DNA from: Chloroflexota bacterium
GTDB lineage: Bacteria; Chloroflexota; Anaerolineae; B4-G1
Assembly: GCA_024232355.1 (NCBI GenBank)
Contig: JAAEPW010001214.1
Span: forward strand, 1 to 49,753
Direction: 5' to 3'
DNA: 49,753 bases
Shown piece after piece: positions 41,201 through 49,753 of the stretch. The translations under genes and the position numbers were made by a program. Positions within the stretch are counted from its first letter, which is position 1. Each line of letters begins with the position of its first letter. The notes beneath the pieces were generated by a model that was given only the letters and a program-made list of their open reading frames with translations, searched no databases and was not told the origin of the DNA.

Positions 41201-43256
41201 GAACCTCGCTCCTCCAGCGGACGATGGTTTTGCCGTTGGTGTCTATGACGATCTCGAACTGGACCCGATCTCGTTGCGCTCCCAGGCCGAGCGCACGGCC
41301 CACGTGAACGGGCGGGTAATGCTCATCACGCCCACCGCCGGACTGACTGTGGGAGTAGGTGGCATTGCGCTGGAAGCCTGGACTGATAGTGGGGACTGGG
41401 CCAGCGCTGATACTGCTGGCGATGGTAACTATACTATGAACCTGTTCCCCGGACACTGGCACGGAGGCCCGGTGCTCACACCGGAACAGAAAGAAGAGTA
41501 CATCCTGACACCGCCCCGACGCCGGGACGGACACCTGGAAGACGGAGAGACTGTCAACAGTGTGAACTTTTACCTGCGCCGCCGCGATGCGAGCATCCAG
41601 GGCCAGGTTGTGGAAGTGGGTCAGACAACGCCCATCACCAGCGTCGATGCCATCGTCTTTGCCGAACACTGTATCGCTTCCCGGTGCGATATCGTCGCCG
41701 AGAGCGAGGTAGTGTCGGGCACATTCAATTTGCACGTGTTGGGCAACCGTACCTACAACCTAGGTATCTGGTTACCGTCTGGCGGCTATATGCCCGGCCC
41801 ACCGGTGACCGTGACCGTACTACTCAACCAAGACAAAACAGGAGTGCGAGTTGAGGTTGTCGAGGCGGGAACGAGAATATACGGACGCCTGATGGATGCG
41901 GACTTGAACTGGGTAGAGATTGATGCATCTGTCTATGGCTACGACGAGAATGGGGTTTGGGTTGAGGACTATATGAACAAGGGGGACGATCCATACCAAT
42001 ATGACCTGTACGTCCCCACCCCGGTCGATACTCCGATCACCTGGACGCTGGGGTTGTGGGTAGACCCAAAGACCGGTTATATTGCCGACCCGAGCCACCC
42101 GCAATATACGGTGGTCGTCCAACCAGGCCAGACGGATGTGCCGCAGATCATGTACGTCCAGGAACTGGATACACAGATCAACGGCACAGTCGGCATCGTA
42201 GCTGGGGGCACGTACACCCCTGCCCGTCACGCCTGGGTGTACGCCGAGGGCAGCGCGCCGGAGACGATGGGCTTTTACTTTGAGACCCAGACCGACGCGA
42301 GCGGCGCGTTCAGCATGACCGTGCTGCCTGGCGAGTACAAGGTGAGCGCCTACCTGCCGCCGGATCTGGCGGGCGGCTTTTTCCCGCCACACCCACGTCC
42401 GTGGGCGTCCCCTGCCAACAATCCGGTCGAGTTGTTGTTCCGCCACCGTCCGCCGGGCGGCGAACTCGAAATCTGTGGCGACCTGTCCGTTTTGCCCTCC
42501 GGGGCCTTGAGTGACTCTGTGTCGATTCCCGTCTTTGGCTGGGCCGATGACGGCAGTTTCGCCGAGGTCACCGGGACGCTAGCGAGTGGCTACTGTATGT
42601 CCGTTATCTCTGACACCACCTGGTATCTGTGGGCCGCCTACGAGGATCCGGAGAACGATGCCTTTTATCACAGCCAGGAAAAATCGGTGCACGTGGGCAA
42701 CGTCGCTCCCCACAATGTGAATCTCGATCTGGTCCAGTCCGATTTCGAGCTGCCGGAAACCGAGTGCTGGAGCTTTGACCCAACAAAGTTCAAGCGACTG
42801 ATACTGCCCGCGTATGGCGATCTGCCGGAACCGTTGGTAGAGATCCAGGGCGGCACGATGCCGGTCACGGACACGGTAGAGGTCTGCGCCACGCCCGTGG
42901 TGGCCACGCCCGGCGGGCAGCGCATACTGGGCTTTGCCTACGAGTTGGATGCATGGGACAGCCAGGGCAATCTGATCACGCAGGACTTTGACAACAAGGT
43001 GCGCCTCATCTTTTATCTTGACGCGGACGTTGTCGGCAACACCGATCCGGCGGACATGGAAATGGCCTACTATTCCACCGTCCGCCAGGAATGGATTTCC
43101 CTGGACGACGTTGTCTTTACCTGGGACGATCCATACTGGTTCTGCACCGGCAAGATCGAACACTTTTCACGGATAGGCGTCAGGGGTCCCGAGTCAGATG
43201 GGGGAGGAGAAAACCAGATCTATCTGCCACTCGTTCTCAGGAACTTTGATGGATAA
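38298..43256 (+). CDS. Giant secreted protein with CarboxypepD_reg-like repeats and C-terminal YLP motif
   Basis: The protein has 1,652 residues. A signal peptide (about 1-43, RRWFLLTLSVFVPLILLSLIL) is followed by a long series of carboxypeptidase-regulatory/Ig-like beta domains with recurring text such as GMVETPEGDPLPP, GEFSLFLPDDEYHL, LTYPRVWGIVVDWEGNPVP and GRFAFMLEPGNYALKVELP. A super-repeat of about 230 residues occurs at least twice (39030-39700, 39880-40560). The C-terminal 50 residues end IYLPLVLRNFDG. A region of about 1.7 kb is collinear with the next gene. No enzyme domain is seen. Likely surface-exposed or sheath/adhesion protein. AGGGAGG precedes the ATG. Confidence 0.9.
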   Translation: MTVQMQTDARPFLLRRWFLLTLSVFVPLILLSLILSSVRTAVAEPLAPTSTVSGIVVDPDGVAITGTAPICLNHFSPNPDEGVDWWDCKDTEIGGGFTFTGPIPSGELFVIADAPGYGDWFPSLPKPFHLEFHTDTRALDNVTLTHASFAGMVFEPDGTTLADGGSVSVVDRDWNDVAWGDYYTGGYAVGGVPSGNFMLVAHPPEDSLFWHSEPVPVTVTEGSQYVFTETQPISLELNMAQLAVYVENMASNPITANVYLWDETGVVDMWGEATPDHPAVFGDLDVGAIYMIEAWPRWEDVPMLANSMIVTVVIAEVPTSRTLTLREPNVVGVVTTPEDDLLPPAFEWEELTPHPARVYAHNVHEGFTVEVQTNPAGEFSLALPPGEYDLEAHPNGNLAFTYTKSLQEHISAPMGTVMLPINVKLTYPSVDGAVFDPLGNPLPPDACLDIWLENMEGEWMASIWYCGVPGSPPYMLGGVPDGDYWLKTDGVPELGFFPPAPIFVHVPPGSQYELGHVQTHDIHLVRAQLEVFVEHPSGALGPANVVLWDEWGFEAWSDHMFDSPAQFGVPPGDYWLQAWPIWQDIPALANSGEALIHVGEAPMSYTLHLTVPDITGMVETPEGDPLPPAHDEEGNWFPHPAEVHVHNEDRSVDIWATTNPTGEFSLFLPDDEYHLIAKPLNNLAFDYTKSDPHVFSLTPAVTRPHGLGHILLTYPRVWGIVVDWEGNPVPTWVDLWNDDGSYWDGDDTYWHGPDMKPFLFGGMPEGHYYAQANPPANNPVGYGPSNIVEFDVPPTYTEQITLSLGIANVLGDVRLPLGYPHCADCPVPWVDVKVLHDPDDGFEKWATTGEDGRFAFMLEPGNYALKVELPPEWRAEWSPPSHPVTFTLGAPPDQHSGTIYLEPSNAGLRVTGQVHKPDSTPPPPHSTWIDLCDDEGLCFGNDVAPSGRFTVPVLPGIYEVWVWVDPMTNLAPPADDGFAVGVYDDLELDPISLRSQAERTAHVNGRVMLITPTAGLTVGVGGIALEAWTDSGDWASADTAGDGNYTMNLFPGHWHGGPVLTPEQKEEYILTPPRRRDGHLEDGETVNSVNFYLRRRDASIQGQVVEVGQTTPITSVDAIVFAEHCIASRCDIVAESEVVSGTFNLHVLGNRTYNLGIWLPSGGYMPGPPVTVTVLLNQDKTGVRVEVVEAGTRIYGRLMDADLNWVEIDASVYGYDENGVWVEDYMNKGDDPYQYDLYVPTPVDTPITWTLGLWVDPKTGYIADPSHPQYTVVVQPGQTDVPQIMYVQELDTQINGTVGIVAGGTYTPARHAWVYAEGSAPETMGFYFETQTDASGAFSMTVLPGEYKVSAYLPPDLAGGFFPPHPRPWASPANNPVELLFRHRPPGGELEICGDLSVLPSGALSDSVSIPVFGWADDGSFAEVTGTLASGYCMSVISDTTWYLWAAYEDPENDAFYHSQEKSVHVGNVAPHNVNLDLVQSDFELPETECWSFDPTKFKRLILPAYGDLPEPLVEIQGGTMPVTDTVEVCATPVVATPGGQRILGFAYELDAWDSQGNLITQDFDNKVRLIFYLDADVVGNTDPADMEMAYYSTVRQEWISLDDVVFTWDDPYWFCTGKIEHFSRIGVRGPESDGGGENQIYLPLVLRNFDG
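39880..41600 (+). repeat. Tract collinear with 47757-49753 of the next gene
   Basis: The encoded modules occur in the same order in both giant proteins: WDEWG, TPEG, YTKS, LTYPRVWG, W.DLW..DG.YWDGDD, ADCPVPW / PDCPVQW, DLCDDEGLCFG / DLCNDEGDCFG, GRVMLITP / GRVIISPT. Sequence identity is moderate, so it is an older duplication. Confidence 0.75.
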
Positions 43257-43309
43257 ACCGCTTTCTGTTCCATAAAGTGTTAGTTTTCTCGTCGTGCGGT
43301 TTGCTGTGT

Positions 43310-43343
43310 ACGGGGGCTGGTTCTTTTACGAACCAGCCCCCGT
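43310..43343 (+). terminator. Strong intrinsic terminator after the first giant surface gene
   Basis: A 14-bp perfect stem (ACGGGGGCTGGTTC / GAACCAGCCCCCGT) with a 6-nt loop, followed by TTTCATAT. It lies about 55 bp after the stop. Confidence 0.85.
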
Positions 43344-43387
43344 TTCATATCCTGGGTGATTCTATCGGACCAAACCCTCGCAGGGTA

Positions 43388-43418
43388 TTGACAGATATGC
43401 TATAATAATAGATGTAAT
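43388..43418 (+). promoter_or_regulatory. Putative promoter of the second giant surface gene
   Basis: Consensus TTGACA (43388-43393); TGTAAT at 43413-43418 with a 19-bp spacer. A perfect TATAAT (43401-43406) is present but only 7 bp from the -35, so the real pairing is unclear. Confidence 0.35.
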
Positions 43419-43562
43419 GTCTGAGGCAGCGTCACTCTTCCCGCTCAAAGCTAGAGATTGGTTCAGCGCGACGGCGTGAAAGGGGAGGGCCATAGTCGAA
43501 TACAATGCTCTTTGACCAGAATGTTCCTTGTTCATTTGTTGTTATCAAAGGAAAGGAGAGAA

Positions 43563-46500
43563 ATGGAAAAAGATGCAAAGATTGTTGGCATGCCCAGACT
43601 TTTCTGGTCATTGACTCTTGGGCTTGGATTGATGGCGGGGTTGCTGTGGAGTCTGATGCCCCGCACAGGTGCCCAAGCCCAGAACGTCAACCCCGGCTTT
43701 GCCGTGGACCTGGTTCGCGAGACCATCTGGGGGCTGGTGAACCAGGGCGATACGGTAACCGTCACCCGCACTGCCGGCGGCTGGAGTTACGGCGCGGCCG
43801 AGGCCGACGGAGTGGGTTTTTTCTGGACACCCCTTTACGACAATAGTGGTCAACCGGTGGGCCTGCACGGTGGTGACACCGTTGAGATATACGTCAACGG
43901 CGCACTGGCGACCACTATGACTCCCCTAACCATCACCGGCGAAATCGACGTGTTGGCCAACCAGGTGGTGGGAACCATCATTGGCGCTCCCCAAGACACG
44001 CCCGTCACCGTCACCGTCGGGCTGTGGGGCTACGCGCCCAGGCCAGGCGCGCCACAACAAAGCACGACGACTGACGCCAGCGGCGTCTTTACCGTCACCT
44101 TTGGCAATGTGGACCTGGGTGCAGAAAACTTGGCAGCGGTGGACTATGAGACAGGCGGCAATTACGTGCGCGGCTACCTCTACCCTGGCGACCCCATCTT
44201 TTTGGTGCAACAATACAACAAGGTTGCGGGCTATGCCCCGCGCTATCAGACCATCACTGTCACTGCTTACATCACCTATCCCACCGACGCGCGTTGGCAG
44301 GGCACCACTTATGCCGAGTTTCCGCACGGCTTTTATAATGTCGACGGAGATTTTGCGCCGGGTGACGTGGTGGAACTGGAACAAGGCGACATCGTCAGTG
44401 CCACCGTGGCAGACATGGGGGACTTGAGTTTTGACACGGACCTGGAAGAGGTCTATGGCGTCGCCCCGGCGGGCGCGACTGTGCAAGCCAGTATGTGGCA
44501 GTGGCAGAACGACGAGTTGATTTACGCTCAAGCTCTTGCCACAGCCGCCGCTGGCAACGTATTCACCGTCACCTTTGCCAGCGCCGACCTGCGCCCCCGC
44601 GACTCTGTAGACGTCATCGTGACCGATGCAGGCGGCAACCAGACCCAGATTTTCAGCGGCCCGCCCTTTCTCAACGTGAACCTCAATCCCTACAACGAGT
44701 GGGACTGCGTCTGGGGGCGCATGGACGCTGACAACCAGGTGGTCACTTTGACTATCGAGACCACTACCGGCGTCTATACGCGAGAGAACCCCATCTGGGA
44801 CTCGAACGTTGGCAATCTCGTAGGCGACCCCTGGAACAGTTGCTTCCTGGTGTGGGGGCCAGACTGGGGACCGATAGATTTTTCGCCCGGTGACACCGTC
44901 ACGCTCCGGTCGGCCACTTTTTTCAACAGCGTCGTCATTCCCGACCTCTCCTGGCAGGCCGACACCGCCAGTGACCGAGTCACAGGCCAGGCTCCGTCTG
45001 GCGAGCTAGAGATCACTGCCTATCAGTGGAACAACTACGAGTACCCGCTCAACGGCTCGGCCACGCAAACGGCCACCGCTGCTTCTCCCTATACTGCGGC
45101 ATTTGCCGGCTTTGACGTGCGAGACGGCGGCAGACTGCGGGTGCGCTACTTTGAGCCTGGCAGCGACTTTGCTACCCAAATTGACGCCGAACTACGTTTC
45201 TTTGAGGTTGACTTTCCCTGGGGCGTGGGAGCGCCCCAGTTCTTCAACGGCGACGTCCTGACCGCCACGCTGTATGAAAGCGACGGCGTCACGCTCAAGT
45301 ACGAGACCTCTCAAGATGACGACGGCAACTCTACCTGGTACTGGATGGATATGCAAGGCATGGTAGAGCCGGGCGACTGGATCACCGTGACCGACGGCTC
45401 TGACTGGACGGCCAGCCTCCAGGTGCCCGACCTCCGCGTCCGGGCCAGCGAAAATGACCGAGTCTTGGGATTCGGTCCCACGGCGCTGCTCTACGTGGAC
45501 TATGAACGGGAGCCGGATGAGTGGACTGGCTACTTTGCCCCCGTGAAGGATCCCGGAAATTATTACGTATTAAGCACCGCCTTTTTTGGCGACGATATGC
45601 AATGGGGCCACAGGGCCAGCGTCACCTACCAGGCGCCCGATGGCAACCGCGCGCGGCGTCAGTTCGATTGGCCCCAGATCGTGGCCCACTATGACGCGGG
45701 GGGCAGCAACGACGTCTGGGGCGACTATGCCTTTCCCGGCCACGATGTCTATATCACCGTGACTCACCCCACCAGCGGCGTCATCGCCACCGGTGGGGCT
45801 ACCCCTGGAGCGTGTAGCTGGTGTGATGATGATGATTACGAGTTGGGCCTGCCCGATGGCGTCATCACTCCCGGCAACACTGTCGAGGCAAAATTTGACG
45901 AATACTATGTGGACAGCGTGCTCGTGCTGCCCCTGGACGGCGAGGCCAATGTCGACACCGACGTCGTCACCGTCACCGCGCCCGTCAGCACGCTGCTGCA
46001 CATCAACGCCTACAACAATGTCAGTGGCGGGTGGGACTCGGACACGCAAACCGTCGGCGCCAGCGGCTATGTGACTTTTGACATAGGCGCCGAGTATGAC
46101 ATCATCCTTGGCACTGACCTCAACATCCACAGCCATCAGGAGGGCCGCCACAACACCGGATACTCTTTCCGGCTGGCCGCACCGGACTTGAGAATCGGCA
46201 AGTGGCGTCCGGGCAACTATGCTCGTCCCGGCGGCGTGCAGGTCTATAGCATATACTATACCAACAAAGGCGATGGCGTGGCCGAAAACGCTCTCATCGT
46301 AGACACCTTGCCTATCTCTCTCACCTACGCTGACGACACCAGCGGGTTTACGCCGGACCCCGGCGCTGGCGGCGTCATCACCTGGCACCTGGGCGACCTG
46401 GCCCCCGGCGATGAGGGAGCCTTTATGGTGACGCTGGACGTTCCCGGCGATATGCCTATTGGCAGTGGGCTCATCTTTAGCAACTGCGCCTTCATCACCT

Positions 46501-49500
46501 CGTCCATCATTGACAGCGACCCGGACGACAACGAGCGATGCGCCGATCCGGTGGATGTGTGGGACGACGACGTAGAGCTTGATGTGGACAAGTGGGTCTT
46601 TCCGAGCGACCCTACGCCGGGCCAGGAACTCGTCTACACCATCCAATGGTGCAACAACCGTGGCGCGGCTGCCGGGCCGGTCTGGCTGACCGACACGCTG
46701 CCGATCAGTACGTCGTTGGTGAGTTGGGATCTGGAGAATTGGTGGGAACGCTTCTGGGTCGAGATGAGCGCCACCGACGAGCAACTCGTGCTCTATGCGC
46801 CGAGCCTGCCGGGCGACACCTGCCGCGAGTTATACGTCACCCTACTCCTAGGTGCCGACGCGCCCATCGGCGCCACGCTGGAGAACGAGGTCGTCATCGT
46901 CACCGACGACGACGTGGACGATGGCAACAATTATCGCTACAACGACGATGCCCACGTCAGCCCGCCGCGCCACGACCTGCGGCTCGACAAATACTTTAAT
47001 GCTGGTGTCCTCGTGCCGGGTGGGTGGATCGACTATTCTGTCCTCTACCATAACGACGGCAACATTATTGCCCACGCTTGGCTCACCGATACCCTGCCGC
47101 AGGGCCTCAGCTACGAGTCCGCCTACTGGGACGGCGACCAGTCGGACGTTTTGCCTGCCCCCATCATCATTGGGAATAAATTGTTCTGGGACCTGGACGA
47201 CGTGGCGGTGGGTGGTTCGAGGTGGTTCCACCTCTTGGTGAACATCACCGATACCCTGGCGGCTGATACCATCCTCACCAACTGCGCCACTGTTGGCATC
47301 TCTAACTTTGTCGAGGATAGCCCATGGGACAATACCGATTGCGACGCGGAAACCGTCAACAGCCCTGGCCCCAACTTGCGTGTGTTCAAGGAGCACCGGT
47401 GGGACGGCGATGGGCAGTTGGATTACGACATCCGCTTTGAGAACATTGGCGACCAGACCATCAGTGACATCCGGATCACCGATTCGCTGCCCACCGGCAT
47501 TGCTTGGAACAACTGGTGGCTAGACTCTGGTTGGGACGAGCGCCTGGTCACCAACACTGAAAGCAGCGACGAGCTGACGTGGAACCTGAGCTACCTGGAT
47601 CCTGGCGACTATGGCGGCTTTCACTTTGAAGCCGACCTGGACGAGCCAGGTGTATTGATGCAATGGTTTACCAACACCGTCGAGATCAGCACACCCCCCG
47701 GCGACACCACCCCCTGGGACAACACCGACGAAGATGAAGCGTTTAGCGGCATGGCACAACTCGGGGTATGGGTGGATGATCCGAGTGGCGATTCTGCCAC
47801 TGCATTCGTCTGGCTAAGGGACGAATGGGGAGGGCACGTGGGTTGGACTAAAAGCACACCCGATAGGCCGGCCATGTTTGGGGATCTGGAGGTTGGGGAA
47901 AGCTACTGGATGCAGGCCTGGCCTCCCTTCACCGAAAGGCCCGCGTGGGCCAATTCGGCCAAAGAGCTAGTGACCATTGGCGACGAACTCGTCGAATTTA
48001 CCCTGGTCTTGCAGCATCCCAACATCACCGGGGTGATCAAAACCCCCGAGGGCATCTCACTGCCGCTGGTCTATGACGACGAGGGCGAGCTCTCTTACCC
48101 GGCCGCGGCCCACATTTACAATGAGGACTGGAGCACAGACCTGCAAGTGGCGACCAACCAGTATGGACAGTTCGGCATAGCCATGCCGGACGGCGACTAT
48201 ACCCTGAGAGGCGAACCGGCCCATGAACTCGTCTTTACTTACACAAAGTCCCTACCCCACGACGTCACGCCGCCCCAGAACGTGGGTGAGGTCAGGCTGA
48301 CCTATCCGCGCGTCTGGGGTTGGGTGGTGGATCCGGATGGGAACCGCTACTCGACCTGGGTGAATCTGTGGCACGAAGACGGAGAGTACTGGGACGGGGA
48401 TGATACCTTTGGAGCACCGGATGACGAGGAGCCTTTCCGCCTCGGCGGGCTGCCACAGGGCCGCTACTTTGTCCAGGCAGATCCGCCCTGGCACAACCCT
48501 GGGGGCTTTGGTTCTTCGGACACTCAAGAGTTCACCGTCACGCTGGACAGTTGGTATGACGACGACAGCACGGAGCAGATCACTCTCACCCTACGATCGG
48601 CCAACTTTGTCGGCGACGTGCTCTTCCCGTCCGAATCCGACTGTCCAGATTGCCCTGTGCAGTGGGCAGACGTGCGGCTGCGTGACTCGGACTGGAACTT
48701 TGAGCACTGGATGAACACCGGCGAGGATGGCCGTGTCGCTTTCAGTGGGCTAGAGGCCAACGTCACCTACACTGTGGATGTCTTTTTGCCCAGTGAACTG
48801 GCGATAGAATTCGATCCACCGCCCCAGGAGGAGTTTAGCTTGGCCTCGTCCAATGAGCAGGTGACGCGTACGCTCCAATTACAGTACGCCACACTTAACA
48901 AGCACGTCATAGGCCAAGTGCTCTACGACGACGGAACCCCGGTGGACGAGGGCGACGCCTGGATATATGCCTTCCATTGGGACAGCGGAGGCTCGACAGG
49001 CGTCTCAAACGGCTTTGGCAGCAGCTATAGCCTTGATCTCAAAGGCGGCCTGTGGAGCCTGGGCGTAGATCCTACGCACCCCGATGTGGACTGGTACTTT
49101 GACCCGGACCACCCGAATGGAGGCGAGCAGTGGGTATGGTTCCCCTACTCGCCGACAGAGATGTTCAAGACTGTCGTATTTACCGTCACCCAGGCCGAAT
49201 ACTTTGACGTCACCGGCCAGGTGCTTGCTCCTAACAACTCACCACCACCGGCAGACACCACTGGGATTGACCTCTGCAACGACGAAGGAGACTGCTTCGG
49301 CACGACAGTAGAGGCCAGTGGTCACTTTACTGTGCCGGTTCTGCCCGGCTCTTATGACGTCTGGGTATGGGTGGATCCAGACACCGGCTGGCTCCCGCCG
49401 CTGGACAATGGCTCCTCTGTCTTTGTGGAGGATGATCTCCCTCTGGGCGTGCTCCAGTTGCGCGATTCCAACGATCGCAGCGCCACTGTGAGCGGGCGAG

Positions 49501-49753
49501 TCATCATCTCACCTACCGGGCAGGGCGCAGTTGGCATAATGATGGAAGCTTGGACCGACGAGGGAGATTGGGCCAGCACAGAAACCATCACCGAGGGCAA
49601 CTATGTCCTGGATATGTTCCCCGGCAACTGGCACGCTGGCCCCGTGCTCTCGCCCTGGCAGGAGAAAAACTTTGTCGTCCTGCCGCCCCGATGGCAACAC
49701 GGACACCTGGAGGCCAACGAGGTGATCAGCAACGTGAATTTTTATGTGCGCTA
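43563..49753 (+). CDS. Giant secreted protein with DUF11 and CarboxypepD_reg-like repeats (3' partial)
   Basis: The frame is open from ATG 43563 to the window end, at least 2,063 residues with no stop. AGGAGA lies 5 nt before the ATG. A signal peptide (about 1-40, ending TGAQAQ) precedes many Ig-like beta domains (about 45-880). Four DUF11-type repeats follow (about 880-1395): LRIGKWRPGNYARPGG, LDVDKWVFPSDPTPGQ, LRLDKYFNAGVLVPGG, LRVFKEHRWDGDGQ, each with a LTDTLP- or ITDSLP-like core. From residue 1399 on it is collinear with the CarboxypepD_reg-like tract of the previous gene. Likely a cell-surface or sheath protein. The C-terminus, and any YLP motif, is outside the window. Confidence 0.9.
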   Translation, partial: MEKDAKIVGMPRLFWSLTLGLGLMAGLLWSLMPRTGAQAQNVNPGFAVDLVRETIWGLVNQGDTVTVTRTAGGWSYGAAEADGVGFFWTPLYDNSGQPVGLHGGDTVEIYVNGALATTMTPLTITGEIDVLANQVVGTIIGAPQDTPVTVTVGLWGYAPRPGAPQQSTTTDASGVFTVTFGNVDLGAENLAAVDYETGGNYVRGYLYPGDPIFLVQQYNKVAGYAPRYQTITVTAYITYPTDARWQGTTYAEFPHGFYNVDGDFAPGDVVELEQGDIVSATVADMGDLSFDTDLEEVYGVAPAGATVQASMWQWQNDELIYAQALATAAAGNVFTVTFASADLRPRDSVDVIVTDAGGNQTQIFSGPPFLNVNLNPYNEWDCVWGRMDADNQVVTLTIETTTGVYTRENPIWDSNVGNLVGDPWNSCFLVWGPDWGPIDFSPGDTVTLRSATFFNSVVIPDLSWQADTASDRVTGQAPSGELEITAYQWNNYEYPLNGSATQTATAASPYTAAFAGFDVRDGGRLRVRYFEPGSDFATQIDAELRFFEVDFPWGVGAPQFFNGDVLTATLYESDGVTLKYETSQDDDGNSTWYWMDMQGMVEPGDWITVTDGSDWTASLQVPDLRVRASENDRVLGFGPTALLYVDYEREPDEWTGYFAPVKDPGNYYVLSTAFFGDDMQWGHRASVTYQAPDGNRARRQFDWPQIVAHYDAGGSNDVWGDYAFPGHDVYITVTHPTSGVIATGGATPGACSWCDDDDYELGLPDGVITPGNTVEAKFDEYYVDSVLVLPLDGEANVDTDVVTVTAPVSTLLHINAYNNVSGGWDSDTQTVGASGYVTFDIGAEYDIILGTDLNIHSHQEGRHNTGYSFRLAAPDLRIGKWRPGNYARPGGVQVYSIYYTNKGDGVAENALIVDTLPISLTYADDTSGFTPDPGAGGVITWHLGDLAPGDEGAFMVTLDVPGDMPIGSGLIFSNCAFITSSIIDSDPDDNERCADPVDVWDDDVELDVDKWVFPSDPTPGQELVYTIQWCNNRGAAAGPVWLTDTLPISTSLVSWDLENWWERFWVEMSATDEQLVLYAPSLPGDTCRELYVTLLLGADAPIGATLENEVVIVTDDDVDDGNNYRYNDDAHVSPPRHDLRLDKYFNAGVLVPGGWIDYSVLYHNDGNIIAHAWLTDTLPQGLSYESAYWDGDQSDVLPAPIIIGNKLFWDLDDVAVGGSRWFHLLVNITDTLAADTILTNCATVGISNFVEDSPWDNTDCDAETVNSPGPNLRVFKEHRWDGDGQLDYDIRFENIGDQTISDIRITDSLPTGIAWNNWWLDSGWDERLVTNTESSDELTWNLSYLDPGDYGGFHFEADLDEPGVLMQWFTNTVEISTPPGDTTPWDNTDEDEAFSGMAQLGVWVDDPSGDSATAFVWLRDEWGGHVGWTKSTPDRPAMFGDLEVGESYWMQAWPPFTERPAWANSAKELVTIGDELVEFTLVLQHPNITGVIKTPEGISLPLVYDDEGELSYPAAAHIYNEDWSTDLQVATNQYGQFGIAMPDGDYTLRGEPAHELVFTYTKSLPHDVTPPQNVGEVRLTYPRVWGWVVDPDGNRYSTWVNLWHEDGEYWDGDDTFGAPDDEEPFRLGGLPQGRYFVQADPPWHNPGGFGSSDTQEFTVTLDSWYDDDSTEQITLTLRSANFVGDVLFPSESDCPDCPVQWADVRLRDSDWNFEHWMNTGEDGRVAFSGLEANVTYTVDVFLPSELAIEFDPPPQEEFSLASSNEQVTRTLQLQYATLNKHVIGQVLYDDGTPVDEGDAWIYAFHWDSGGSTGVSNGFGSSYSLDLKGGLWSLGVDPTHPDVDWYFDPDHPNGGEQWVWFPYSPTEMFKTVVFTVTQAEYFDVTGQVLAPNNSPPPADTTGIDLCNDEGDCFGTTVEASGHFTVPVLPGSYDVWVWVDPDTGWLPPLDNGSSVFVEDDLPLGVLQLRDSNDRSATVSGRVIISPTGQGAVGIMMEAWTDEGDWASTETITEGNYVLDMFPGNWHAGPVLSPWQEKNFVVLPPRWQHGHLEANEVISNVNFYVR
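47757..49753 (+). repeat. Tract collinear with 39880-41600
   Basis: Second copy of the module series shared by the two giant surface proteins. It continues to the window end, so its full length is unknown. Confidence 0.75.

Noticed and set aside
43218..43256. Sortase LPXTG-type signal at the C-terminus of the giant protein
   Set aside because: No LPXTG, hydrophobic helix or basic tail in the expected order; the YLPLVLR motif is different.
45570..46784. 404-residue - strand frame
   Set aside because: Antisense of the second giant surface gene, whose frame is continuous with DUF11 repeats.

Overview
The window looks like a chromosome segment of a Chloroflexota bacterium (Anaerolineae/Caldilineae-like). 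This is inferred from the giant PAS/GAF kinases, CHASE2 cyclase plus FecR pair, toast-rack and bactofilin-like envelope proteins, FAAL/MBOAT genes, and secreted proteins ending in a YLPxVLR-type motif. No rRNA, tRNA, CRISPR array or intact transposase was seen.

Region 1 (1-13980, + strand) is a signalling cluster. It opens with a >2,780-residue multi-PAS/GAF/PocR histidine kinase whose 5' end lies outside the window. Five receiver-containing genes follow: REC-adenylate cyclase, a threonine synthase-like PLP enzyme fused to REC, two stand-alone RECs, and a GNAT-type protein ending in a truncated REC. None has a DNA-binding output. A strong terminator at 13940-13976 closes the cluster.

Region 2 (13999-23600, - strand) contains an ECF sigma/anti-sigma pair followed by a toast-rack lipoprotein and a bactofilin-like membrane protein. 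Upstream of these is an operon of MBOAT acyltransferase, SGNH-like protein, acyl carrier protein, fatty-acyl-AMP ligase and purH. A good promoter (TTGTCA-17-TATACT) sits just before the MBOAT gene. Its first four genes match the DltABCD logic of ligase, MBOAT, carrier and SGNH-like protein, but with a FAAL-type ligase.

Region 3 (23583-32243, mostly - strand) holds hisE and hisI (4-bp overlap), a 22-repeat TPR protein and a C_GCAxxG_C_C family protein. An intergenic stretch carrying a MITE-like element follows. Last come a FecR-domain protein and its upstream partner, a CHASE2-adenylate cyclase.

Region 4 (32634-49753, + strand) encodes exported proteins: a secreted protein with a C-terminal Ig-like domain, two GH114-like proteins (one fused to a TolB-type propeller), a 1,652-residue CarboxypepD_reg-like surface protein, and a second giant surface protein that runs off the window end. 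The two giant proteins share a long collinear tract. Four of the five carry a YLP motif.

The points most worth a second look are the receiver-fused metabolic enzymes beside the giant kinase, the Dlt-like lipid-acylation operon, and the YLP-tagged exported cluster.
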